Shown one piece after another: positions 42,810 to 51,563 of a stretch of DNA of 64,000 nucleotides. The notes below the pieces were generated by a model. That model was not told where the DNA came from. It was given only the letters and a program-made list of their open reading frames with translations, and did no database searches. The position numbers and the translations under genes were made by a program. The stretch covers positions 1-64,000 of the forward strand of contig CAZIVP010000005.1 in assembly GCA_964542915.1 (NCBI GenBank), read 5' to 3'. The first letter of the stretch is position 1. Each line of letters starts with the position of its first letter. This DNA comes from CAZIVP01 sp964542915 (GTDB lineage Bacteria > Calditrichota > Calditrichia > Calditrichales > Calditrichaceae).

Positions 42810-45473
42810 ATGCGTTCGTTCAGTTACTTTCTGCGGAAAACGCATTTGAAACCTGGAATTTTGGTTTCTGTTTGGTTGATGTTGAACTTTTCGGCCTGCT
42901 TAATTGCCGGTACCACAGGCAAACTGGCCGGCAACATAACCGATGAAAACGGCCAGCCATTAGCCGGCGTTAATGTGGTTTTAAAAGGAACCGGCATGGG
43001 TACCTCCAGCGACGCCGAAGGCTACTACTTCATTATTAATATCCCACCCGGTCTATACGACGTCGAATTTTCATTTATCGGATACAAAAATCGTATCGTC
43101 AAAAAGGTCAATATCAATGCCGATAAGACGACGGAACTGAATGCCGTCCTCGAATCAACGGCCCTGGAAGGCGAAACGGTAACCGTCGTGGCGGAGCGTC
43201 CCGTTGTGGAGTTAAACGTAACAAGTTCCGTTTCTACGGTGGGAACGGAAGAGATGGAAGTTATGCCCGTGCTTAACCTCGATGAAATCGTGGAGCTCCA
43301 AGCCGGCGTTGTGGACGGGCATTTCAGGGGTGGTCGACTGGGCGAGGTTCAATATCAGGTAAACGGCGTGATGGTCAACAATGTTTATGATAATCGTATG
43401 TCGCTGGAACTGGACCGTTCGCTTCTTCAGGAAGTACAAGTTATCAGCGGCACATTCGATGCCGAATACGGGCAGGCGATGAGCGGCGTTGTCAACGCCA
43501 TCCTTAAATCCGGCGACGAACATTTTACCTGGAACTTCGAAACCTTTTTATCCGACTATATGTACACCTCCGGCGACCGGCGCGACATGCCCGATAAGTT
43601 CAGACCATTGGCGATCCAAAATTATCAGTTAAGTTTAAGCGGACCGCTTCCGCCGCTGCCGGACACCTATTTTATTGCCAATTTCAGACAATACATCGAC
43701 AAGGGATATATTTACGGAGAGCACCGTTTCGTCCCCACCGATAGCTCCGATTTTGAAAGAAAAGAATTCAATCCCACCGGCGACGGTGAAGAGGCGCCCT
43801 TATCGTTTTCGGATGAGATAACCGGTTTATTTAAAATTACAAATAAATCCATCGATAACATCAACCTGGGATACCAGGCCATTGTAAACCGTATTAACGG
43901 GAACCGCTATAACTTTGCCTTTCGATTGAATCCGGATGGTATGTCAGAACAGAAGACAATCTCACTTGTGCATGGCATCGATATTACGCATACGCTTTCG
44001 CCGACAACCTATTACACCGTTAACATCCGTCAAAATTATTACAACTACCATGACTATAAATACGAGGATGTGTATGATCCGAGATATGATGAAGCCGGAC
44101 CGCCGATCGGCGATATAAGCTATGAACCGGGCGCTTATGTGCAGGGCGCCGAACTAACGCGTTTCGAACAAAAAACCAACACCATCATCGGTAAAGGCGC
44201 TCTTACCAGCCAGGTGTCACGATCACATCTGGTTAAAATAGGTGGCGAATTCCATTATTCCACTTTAAAATTCGGCACGCCCGGCCATCTCATTGCAAGC
44301 GGACTTTTATTGACCCGCCATGTAAACGAGCCGCCCGACTATCCCGGCATCCAAACGTATTATCCCATTTCCTCGGTGTTTTATGCCCAGGATCAGATTG
44401 AATGGCGCGACTTCCTTTTCCGCGCCGGTTTACGCTGGGAATATTTTGACACGCGCGCCTCCATTCCCAGCGATCTGCAAAATCCCGCCAACGCCATCCA
44501 GGGCGCTCCTGAATCGCAGCCCAAAGACACATCCCCAAAATCATCGCTTGCACCGCGCTTAGGCGTCTCTTATCCATTGACGGCGAATGCAGCGGTTTAT
44601 TTTGCATACGGCCACTTTTATCAATTGCCGCCCCTGGGTCAGGTATTCAGCAACTCAAACTACGAAGTGCTGGCCGAATTGCAGGCGGGCGGGATCAGTT
44701 ACGGCGTTTTGGGCAATCCCAATATTAAACCCGAGCGAACGGTTCAATACGAGTTCGGTTACAAACAGGCCATAACCCAAAATATCGGATTGGATTTAAA
44801 TATTTTTTACAAAGATATTCGGGATCTGCTGGGCGTTGAGTTTATATCCACCTACGCCGCTGCGGAGTACGCCCGTTTGACCAATGTGGATTTTGGCAAT
44901 GTACTCGGCGTTACCCTTTCTTTTGATCAGAGGCGGTTCGGGCCGGTCAGTTCGTTTGTCGATTATACCTGGCAAAGAGCCATGGGCAATTCCAGCGATC
45001 CCCGCGAAACAGCAACAAGAGCCGAAGCCGGGAAAGATCCGCGTCCGCGCTTGATCCCACTCGACTGGGATCAGCGTCATACCTTTAATGTTACGGTAAT
45101 CATGGAAAAACCGGAAAATTACTCTCTGTCGTCAATCCTGCGTTACGGCAGCGGACAGCCCTATACGCCTTCCATAGAAGCTGGTTTCGGCGGCGGATTG
45201 GAAGCGAACTCCGGGCGTAAAGATAATTATTTTCGCATGGATTTTAGGGCGGAAAAATATTTCAAATTCGATTTATTTGATGTGAACGTTTATGCCCGGG
45301 TCCTCAATTTTTTTGACGCCCGCTTTTCCAACGGTTTTGTGTTTACGGATACCGGCAGCCCGGATTACTCCCTCGATCCGGAGGGACAACGGGTCACATT
45401 GGCCAATCCCAACCGATACTATCCGCCTCGCCGGATTGAATTGGGCTTAAGGATTTCGTCTAATAACCGCTAA
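42810..45473 (+). CDS. TonB-dependent receptor with CarboxypepD_reg-like N-domain
   Basis: 887 residues. After an export signal (to about 35) come a carboxypeptidase-regulatory-like beta domain (GKLAGNITDENGQPLAGVNVVLKGTGMGTSSDAEGYYFI, about 37-115), a plug domain (about 130-240, with VEVMP-like EEMEVMPVLNLDEIVELQAGVV and YQVNGVMVNN), and a 22-strand barrel ending in RRIELGLRISSNNR. This layout is SusC-like, though no SusD partner is present. No TonB-box motif was identified. GGAG is 6 bases before the ATG. It should import the glycan fragment bound by the CBM9 protein across the outer membrane. Confidence 0.93.
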   Translation: MRSFSYFLRKTHLKPGILVSVWLMLNFSACLIAGTTGKLAGNITDENGQPLAGVNVVLKGTGMGTSSDAEGYYFIINIPPGLYDVEFSFIGYKNRIVKKVNINADKTTELNAVLESTALEGETVTVVAERPVVELNVTSSVSTVGTEEMEVMPVLNLDEIVELQAGVVDGHFRGGRLGEVQYQVNGVMVNNVYDNRMSLELDRSLLQEVQVISGTFDAEYGQAMSGVVNAILKSGDEHFTWNFETFLSDYMYTSGDRRDMPDKFRPLAIQNYQLSLSGPLPPLPDTYFIANFRQYIDKGYIYGEHRFVPTDSSDFERKEFNPTGDGEEAPLSFSDEITGLFKITNKSIDNINLGYQAIVNRINGNRYNFAFRLNPDGMSEQKTISLVHGIDITHTLSPTTYYTVNIRQNYYNYHDYKYEDVYDPRYDEAGPPIGDISYEPGAYVQGAELTRFEQKTNTIIGKGALTSQVSRSHLVKIGGEFHYSTLKFGTPGHLIASGLLLTRHVNEPPDYPGIQTYYPISSVFYAQDQIEWRDFLFRAGLRWEYFDTRASIPSDLQNPANAIQGAPESQPKDTSPKSSLAPRLGVSYPLTANAAVYFAYGHFYQLPPLGQVFSNSNYEVLAELQAGGISYGVLGNPNIKPERTVQYEFGYKQAITQNIGLDLNIFYKDIRDLLGVEFISTYAAAEYARLTNVDFGNVLGVTLSFDQRRFGPVSSFVDYTWQRAMGNSSDPRETATRAEAGKDPRPRLIPLDWDQRHTFNVTVIMEKPENYSLSSILRYGSGQPYTPSIEAGFGGGLEANSGRKDNYFRMDFRAEKYFKFDLFDVNVYARVLNFFDARFSNGFVFTDTGSPDYSLDPEGQRVTLANPNRYYPPRRIELGLRISSNNR

Positions 45474-45488
45474 AAACGGAGATTATTT

Positions 45489-48400
45489 ATGTTGAAACGA
45501 GCAGGGGTATTAATCTTTATTTTAAGTTTATTCATACCTGCCAACGCCGCCGCCCAGGATTTACTCCCTGTGGTTCCACCCGAACAGCGGGGCAGAGTCG
45601 ACGCCGAACGCTCGGGATTTCATGACGCGAATAATATTCGTACCATATTTTACAATTTCGGAATGGTTGGCGACTATCCCCCTGATCCCGCAAACGTGGA
45701 CCTGAGCGTCTTTCATTCTTTCGAAGTGCCGAAAGGAACGGGCGTAAACTACGGCGACGGCACCACGCCCTTTATTCTGTCAAAACTTGAGGACGTCGAA
45801 GGCAGAACGTTTTATTTAATGGAAACGGGATACCGGGAACGGCAGGGCACCTCTCCGTATCACAATCGTGTGATGCGTTTTGAACCCCGCCCCGGCTATT
45901 TTCAGCCCGATCCGGTTATCAATGTGGCGCGATCGCCGGCCATTAGTAACGATCCTCGAACCTGGCCGGATGTTTGGCCGGATAAACTGGATGATCCCGA
46001 TGATCCCGGCTGGGCCGGTAGTTGGAACGGTTATTTCGGTAAACGCGCCAGCGCCGACCAGGAAAGCTTTACCGTAATGGACGACAATTTTTACGATGCC
46101 TGGAAATTCTATCCCGATTATCGCGATTCAACGCGCCGCGGCATGGCTTTACGTATTGAAGTTCGCGGTTTCCAGTGGGCAAACCCTCAGGCAGGCAATG
46201 TGATCTTCTGGCATTATGATATTTCCAACGAAGGGACCACATCGTATGAGGATAATATCATCTTTGGCCTCTACCTCGATTCCGGAGTCGGCGGATCTGC
46301 GCTTTCATGCGATGGGGTCTATGAATCGGATGACGACAATGCCTATTATGATGACAGTTTTGACTTAAACCTGGTTTACACCTGGGATAAACGCGGTCAT
46401 GGTGTTGGGCTTAACAGTAACTGTATACCAACCGGTTACCTGGGTTACGCCTATCTGGAGACGCCCGGTAATCAATACGACGGGATTGACAACGATAATG
46501 ACGGGATTATCGACGAACGTCGTGAAGGCGGCCCGGGCGAACTGCTGGAAGACCAGGAAAAAATTCTGGAATATGTTCAAACCAATTATAATCAGGCGAA
46601 TTTCGAACAACAGATCGGCGCCATCAAAACCCGGCCGGCCTACAAGGCCGCCTATTGGTGGACCGGCGATGAAGATATGGATTGGGTTCGGGAGCTTCAC
46701 GATACCGGCGCCGATGGGGTATTCGACACAGACGACAGCGGTGAAGAAGATGGTATTCCCACGAACGGAGAGCCCAATTTTGATGAAACTGATTTGAATG
46801 AATCCGATCAAATCGGTTTAACGGGCTTTAAAATGAATCGTATCCGTGCAGGCGCAGGCAATCCCAGCGATGAAACCGACAACATTGTGTTTTTCAACGA
46901 TGGGAAACAATGGCCGAGAAGACTCTTTGAATTTTTCACAAGCAATAATCCTTATGATGAAGCGCTTGTATTAAATTATAATATCGGCTTTTTATTCGCC
47001 TCCGGACCGTTTCAATTGCCCGCCGGGCAACGGGAGAGATTCAGTCTCGCCCTGGCCTACGGAGCTAACCTTAGCCAATTGCGTAATACCGTACGGACCG
47101 TTCAATTGATCTACAATGCCAACTATCAATTTGCCGTGCCTCCCACCCAACCGACCGTATCTGCCGAAACCGGAGACGGATGGGTACGCCTCAGTTGGAA
47201 CGATCTGGCGGAACGCGGCGTGGATCCCGTCTCCCTGGAAGACGACTTTGAAGGGTACCGCATATATCGCTCGACCGACCCTGAATTTCGCGACCCAAAA
47301 GTCATTACAAATGCACGGGGAACCGGACCTTTCGGAAACGGGAAACCGCTTGCCCAATTCGATCTCAAAAACGGTATTCAGGGATTTACCGACCAAACCA
47401 TTGAAGGCGTGGCTTACTATCTGGGTAATGATAACGGCTTAACACACACTTACGTCGACTCGACAGTGACAAACGGTCAGCTTTATTACTATGCCGTTAC
47501 GGCGTATGACCACGGCTCCGATTCGCTCGGCTTTTTTCCGTCGGAAAACGCCATTTCCGTCTCGCGGACGCCGAGAGGCGGCACGATATTGCCGTCTAAT
47601 GTCGTTTCGGTAAGACCCGAACCCAAAACGATGGGATTCGTTGCGGCAAAAGCCTCCAATGCCAAACACATAAAAGGCGAAGGAAAAGGCACGGTTAATA
47701 TTAAAGTGGTTAATTCCGGCCGGGTCCCCGACAATCACCGATTTGTCATAAAATTTCGCACGCCTTCGAAGGACAGTGTACGCGCAGCGTTTTATGATCT
47801 GATCGATAGCACCGCTCACAAAACGATCTTTACGAACGGTTATGATCTCAACGGAGAAGGCATCGGCCAGGTTGGAAGCGGCTTGCTTCCGGTCATTTGG
47901 ACGCCGAAATCGATTTCCGTCGATTCGATCAATACCGGCTTTTCGGAAGCAAGTCAGACAAACGCCCGTTTCAAAGTTGCCTATCAGTACCAGTTACCCA
48001 TCAACCGCAAAAGACCGGGTTTTCCCAATGATTTGCGCATAACCTTTGCAGACGAGCCGATCGATACGTCTCTGGGCGCTATCGGATTGCCGGCCCGACC
48101 ATCCCATTTTATGATCGAAGCGTTAACGGACTCCACACCGATTCGACTCAACTTCCGATTCCGCGATCTGGACGAAAACGGCACGCTCTCCGACCCGGAA
48201 GAATTTATTGATGTTATTACCTACGTACCGGAAAAAGGCGCCCAACCCCAGGTTACCTGGCGCGTACAGTTAGATACAACCGGACAGGCCGAACAGGGCG
48301 CCCTGGTAGCACCCGGCGACGGCGACGTTTTTCACTTAAAATTAGACTACCCCTTCCGGGATGAGGACCAATTCGAGTTCACAACAACGGCCGAATTTTT

Positions 48401-48743
48401 AGACGAAAGCCTTGCGGAAGAACAATTTGATGAATTCGATCCCTACGTTGTACCGAATCCTTATGTGGGCTCCGCAAGTTTTGAACCCGAACGTTTCGCC
48501 GTTTCTGGAAGAGGCGAACGACGCATTGAATTTCGCGGATTACCGCCCAATTCGGTCATTCGTATCTATACCGTTCGGGGAGAACTCGTAAAGACGCTTT
48601 ACCACGATGGCTCGAGCCAGGGATTTGTCTCATGGAATTTACGCACCAAGGACAATCTGGATGTGGCCCCAGGCTTGTATATTTTTCACGTCGATGGTAA
48701 AGGCATCGGTACAAAAATAGGTAAGTTTGCGATTATAAAATAA
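45489..48743 (+). CDS. Large exported surface protein with degenerate sorting domain
   Basis: 1084 residues with signal peptide LIFILSLFIPANAAAQ. The N-terminal half is of unknown fold, with aspartate-rich Ca-site-like runs (YDGIDNDNDGIIDERREGG at about 335; TDDSGEEDGIPTNGEP at about 420). At about 555-690 lies a fibronectin III-like domain (PTVSAETGDGWVRLSWNDL, GYRIYRSTDPEF, LYYYAVTAYDHG). The end (PYVVPNPYVG...IRIYTVRGELVKTLYHDG...LDVAPGLYIFHVDG...GKFAIIK) is a divergent type A sorting domain without NPFNP. It starts 15 bp after the TonB receptor stop and is followed by a PorV-like gene. I infer that this surface protein works with the receptor in the place SusD would occupy. Confidence 0.82.
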   Translation: MLKRAGVLIFILSLFIPANAAAQDLLPVVPPEQRGRVDAERSGFHDANNIRTIFYNFGMVGDYPPDPANVDLSVFHSFEVPKGTGVNYGDGTTPFILSKLEDVEGRTFYLMETGYRERQGTSPYHNRVMRFEPRPGYFQPDPVINVARSPAISNDPRTWPDVWPDKLDDPDDPGWAGSWNGYFGKRASADQESFTVMDDNFYDAWKFYPDYRDSTRRGMALRIEVRGFQWANPQAGNVIFWHYDISNEGTTSYEDNIIFGLYLDSGVGGSALSCDGVYESDDDNAYYDDSFDLNLVYTWDKRGHGVGLNSNCIPTGYLGYAYLETPGNQYDGIDNDNDGIIDERREGGPGELLEDQEKILEYVQTNYNQANFEQQIGAIKTRPAYKAAYWWTGDEDMDWVRELHDTGADGVFDTDDSGEEDGIPTNGEPNFDETDLNESDQIGLTGFKMNRIRAGAGNPSDETDNIVFFNDGKQWPRRLFEFFTSNNPYDEALVLNYNIGFLFASGPFQLPAGQRERFSLALAYGANLSQLRNTVRTVQLIYNANYQFAVPPTQPTVSAETGDGWVRLSWNDLAERGVDPVSLEDDFEGYRIYRSTDPEFRDPKVITNARGTGPFGNGKPLAQFDLKNGIQGFTDQTIEGVAYYLGNDNGLTHTYVDSTVTNGQLYYYAVTAYDHGSDSLGFFPSENAISVSRTPRGGTILPSNVVSVRPEPKTMGFVAAKASNAKHIKGEGKGTVNIKVVNSGRVPDNHRFVIKFRTPSKDSVRAAFYDLIDSTAHKTIFTNGYDLNGEGIGQVGSGLLPVIWTPKSISVDSINTGFSEASQTNARFKVAYQYQLPINRKRPGFPNDLRITFADEPIDTSLGAIGLPARPSHFMIEALTDSTPIRLNFRFRDLDENGTLSDPEEFIDVITYVPEKGAQPQVTWRVQLDTTGQAEQGALVAPGDGDVFHLKLDYPFRDEDQFEFTTTAEFLDESLAEEQFDEFDPYVVPNPYVGSASFEPERFAVSGRGERRIEFRGLPPNSVIRIYTVRGELVKTLYHDGSSQGFVSWNLRTKDNLDVAPGLYIFHVDGKGIGTKIGKFAIIK

Positions 48744-48756
48744 ACAGGCAGGCGAT

Positions 48757-49773
48757 ATGAAGGTAAAAATATTCTTTGCATTTTGTCTGATGTTCGTACA
48801 CCTATTGATTACTCAGGGCTATACACAATCAAAGACAGGGACAACCATCGGGCAATTTTTACTGATAGAGCCGAGCTCACGCTATATGGCTATGGGCAAT
48901 GCGGCTGTGGCGTCTTATGATGATATTACAGCAAGCTATTACAATCCCGCTGCGATCGGCGGGCTTTCGGGCTACGGGCTTCAATTTACGCATAGTCTGT
49001 GGCTTGCGGATATTCAATATGATTATGTGGGCGCTCTGATTTCACTCGGCTCCGCAGGTAACCTGCTCTTTAACGTAACTTCATTAAACTCCGGTGAAAT
49101 CAAAGTACGGACGGTTGACCAACCACTTGGCACAGGCGAACGTTACTCCGTGCAAAATATTGCCCTGGGGGCGGGCTACGGACGTAAACTCACCGACCGA
49201 TTATCCGTTGGCGTTCAAATTAGTTATGTCCAGGAAACAATCTGGCATAGTTCTCTGGCGACCGCCGCCCTGAATGCGGGTACGGTCTTCGAAATCGTCC
49301 CCGATGGCCTGCGGCTCGGCGCCAGTATTTCCAACTTTGGTTTACCCGGCAAATACAGTGGTCGCGACCTGCGCATCCAATACGATCAGGATCCCGATCG
49401 TTACGGCGACAATAGCAGTCTGCCGGGAGCGGTCCATACGGAAGAATATCCGTTGCCCGTTCTGTTTCGCGTCGGAATCAGTATGCCATACCGCTTCGGA
49501 TCGTCGCATAAAATGAAGCTGGCCGTGGATGCTTTCCATCCCAATGACAACACCGAGAGTATCAGCCTGGGCGGGGAGTGGAATTTTCGAGAACTGTTTG
49601 CCCTGAGAGCGGGCTACCAAAACTTATTTCAGAAAGACTCCGAAACCGGCTTAACGTTGGGCGGCGGATTGAATTTGGATGTGGGCGGATTCAACGCCGT
49701 CATTGATTATGCCTGGGCCGATCGTGGACGTTTACTGCAAAGCCAGCATTTTACTTTAGGTATCTATTTTTAG
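48757..49773 (+). CDS. PorV/PorQ-like outer-membrane beta-barrel protein
   Basis: 338 residues with a signal peptide (FFAFCLMFVHLLITQGYTQ). The opening GTTIGQFLLIEPSSRYMAMGNAAVASYDDITASYYNPAAI is diagnostic of the PorV/PorQ (UPF0164) branch of FadL-like barrels. Glycine- and aromatic-rich strands alternate to the terminal FTLGIYF. PorV is the shuttle of the type IX secretion system that delivers sorting-domain proteins to the surface. Here the gene is 13 bp behind a gene for a sorting-domain protein, so it may serve as a dedicated delivery or anchoring partner. That pairing is inferred. Confidence 0.87.
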   Translation: MKVKIFFAFCLMFVHLLITQGYTQSKTGTTIGQFLLIEPSSRYMAMGNAAVASYDDITASYYNPAAIGGLSGYGLQFTHSLWLADIQYDYVGALISLGSAGNLLFNVTSLNSGEIKVRTVDQPLGTGERYSVQNIALGAGYGRKLTDRLSVGVQISYVQETIWHSSLATAALNAGTVFEIVPDGLRLGASISNFGLPGKYSGRDLRIQYDQDPDRYGDNSSLPGAVHTEEYPLPVLFRVGISMPYRFGSSHKMKLAVDAFHPNDNTESISLGGEWNFRELFALRAGYQNLFQKDSETGLTLGGGLNLDVGGFNAVIDYAWADRGRLLQSQHFTLGIYF

Positions 49774-49918
49774 CGGAAAATACATCCGGAAAGCGCAACG
49801 CCCGGTATCAACGGAAATGAATCAATTGTATGCCGTGGGATCAATTCATAACATTGTTTCCCTGAAAAGGGTAAAACCAATCATATTCGAAAGACCTTGA
49901 GAGACGAGGGAGAATTAA

Positions 49919-51535
49919 ATGCTGTTTTTTAAAAAACATATGATGATAGCGACGTTAATCATAATTCTGCTATCGGGCAAATATCAACTCATCAAGGGAG
50001 ATACCATTGCCCGGTCCATCAGCCCGGGAGATTCGGCTTTTATTACAAAAGTCCAGGAAGCCATTTTCGATTTTTTCTGGAACGAGGCAAATCCTTCCAA
50101 CGGATTGATCAAAGATCGCGATACCGATTATGCCCCCTGCAGTATCGCCTCGGTTGGTTTCGGTTTAACCGCCATCTGTATAGGCATTGAGCATCAATGG
50201 ATCACACGCGAGCAAGGCAAGGAACGTGTATTAACAACGCTGGAAACATTCTGGAATAAACCTCAAGGGCGGGAAAATCAGGGCTATATCGGTTATAAAG
50301 GTTTGTTTTATCATTTTTTGGATATGAATACCGCCGTGCGCACCTGGGAAAGCGAGCTTTCGTCGATCGATACGGCTCTGTTGTTAGCCGGAATATTATT
50401 CTGTAAAGAGTATTTCACGCTGGACGATACGGAAGAAAATGAAATCCGTAGCCTGGCTGATTCCATTTATTTTCGGGTGGACTGGGAATGGATGCGTAAC
50501 TACAATCCCAATATTACATTGGGCTGGCATCCTGAAACCGGATTCATTAATGCATGGTGGAAGGGATACAATGAGGCCATGATTATGAACATCCTTGCCC
50601 TGGGTTCTCCGACCCATCCGGCGCCGTCATCTATCTGGGACGCCTGGACAAGCGGTTATCAATGGGATACGTATTACGGTTATACGTATGTCACTTTCCC
50701 TCCTTTGTTCGGTCATCAGTACTCACACTGCTGGATCGATTTTAGAAATATTCAGGATGCGTACATGCAAGAAAAAGGCATCACCTATTTCGAAAATTCG
50801 GTTCGCGCCACATTGGCCCAAAGAGCGTATTGTATTGACAATCCCGGCGACTTTACAGGATACTCCGATAAAATCTGGGGCATTACAGCATGCGACGGAC
50901 CGAATGGATACAAAGCGCGCGGTGCGCCGCCGGCACAAAACGATGACGGCACCATTGCACCCACAGCCGCCGGAGCTTCCATTGCGTTTACTCCACAATA
51001 TTCCATCGAAGCATTGCGCTATATGTATGATACCTATAAAGATAATATATGGAAAAACTACGGCTTCAGAGATGCCTTCAATTTGAGTGAAAACTGGTGG
51101 GCATCGGATGTGATAGGGATCGATCAGGGAGCGATGATTATCATGATGGAAAATTATCTGAACGAATCGGTCTGGAAACGCTTCATGGAAAACGAACATA
51201 TTCAAAGCGGTCTGGAACGCGCCGGTTTTACGAAAGCTACCGCTCTCGAGAATGAAGACCGATTTGTTCCGAAAGGATTAAAACTCTATAAAAACTATCC
51301 TAATCCGTTCAACCGGTTAACTATATTTCGTTACCGTCTGGGAAAACGAAGTCCCGTTAGCATTGAAATTTTTAATGTGCGCGGGGATAAAATAAAATCG
51401 ATCCATTTAGGAACACAAAATCCCGGCAATCATCATTATTCGCTGGATGTTCACAATTTAAGTAGCGGTATTTATGTTTACCGCGTCAAAACAAACCAAC
51501 ATTCCGATAGCGATCGCATGCTCCTCCTTAAATAG
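49919..51535 (+). CDS. GH144-like beta-1,2-glucanase with Por sorting domain
   Basis: 538 residues; GGGAGA precedes the ATG. After the signal comes the same PF10091 domain as in the 36930 product (about 40-445): FDFFWNEANPSNGLIKDRD, IASVGFGLTAICIGIEHQW, GLFYHFLDMNTAVRTWESELSSIDTALLLAGI, FPPLFGHQYSHCWIDFRNI, ITACDGPNGY and DDGTIAPTAAGASIAFTPQ. The last 80 residues are a sorting domain (NYPNPFNRLTIFRYRL...LSSGIYVYRVKTN). This enzyme should be at the cell surface, while its paralogue is periplasmic: a two-step glucan degradation. It begins a segment followed closely by the GH2 and foldase-like genes. Confidence 0.88.
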   Translation: MLFFKKHMMIATLIIILLSGKYQLIKGDTIARSISPGDSAFITKVQEAIFDFFWNEANPSNGLIKDRDTDYAPCSIASVGFGLTAICIGIEHQWITREQGKERVLTTLETFWNKPQGRENQGYIGYKGLFYHFLDMNTAVRTWESELSSIDTALLLAGILFCKEYFTLDDTEENEIRSLADSIYFRVDWEWMRNYNPNITLGWHPETGFINAWWKGYNEAMIMNILALGSPTHPAPSSIWDAWTSGYQWDTYYGYTYVTFPPLFGHQYSHCWIDFRNIQDAYMQEKGITYFENSVRATLAQRAYCIDNPGDFTGYSDKIWGITACDGPNGYKARGAPPAQNDDGTIAPTAAGASIAFTPQYSIEALRYMYDTYKDNIWKNYGFRDAFNLSENWWASDVIGIDQGAMIIMMENYLNESVWKRFMENEHIQSGLERAGFTKATALENEDRFVPKGLKLYKNYPNPFNRLTIFRYRLGKRSPVSIEIFNVRGDKIKSIHLGTQNPGNHHYSLDVHNLSSGIYVYRVKTNQHSDSDRMLLLK

Positions 51536-51563
51536 CCCAAACGCAATTCTTAATAAGAGTATT

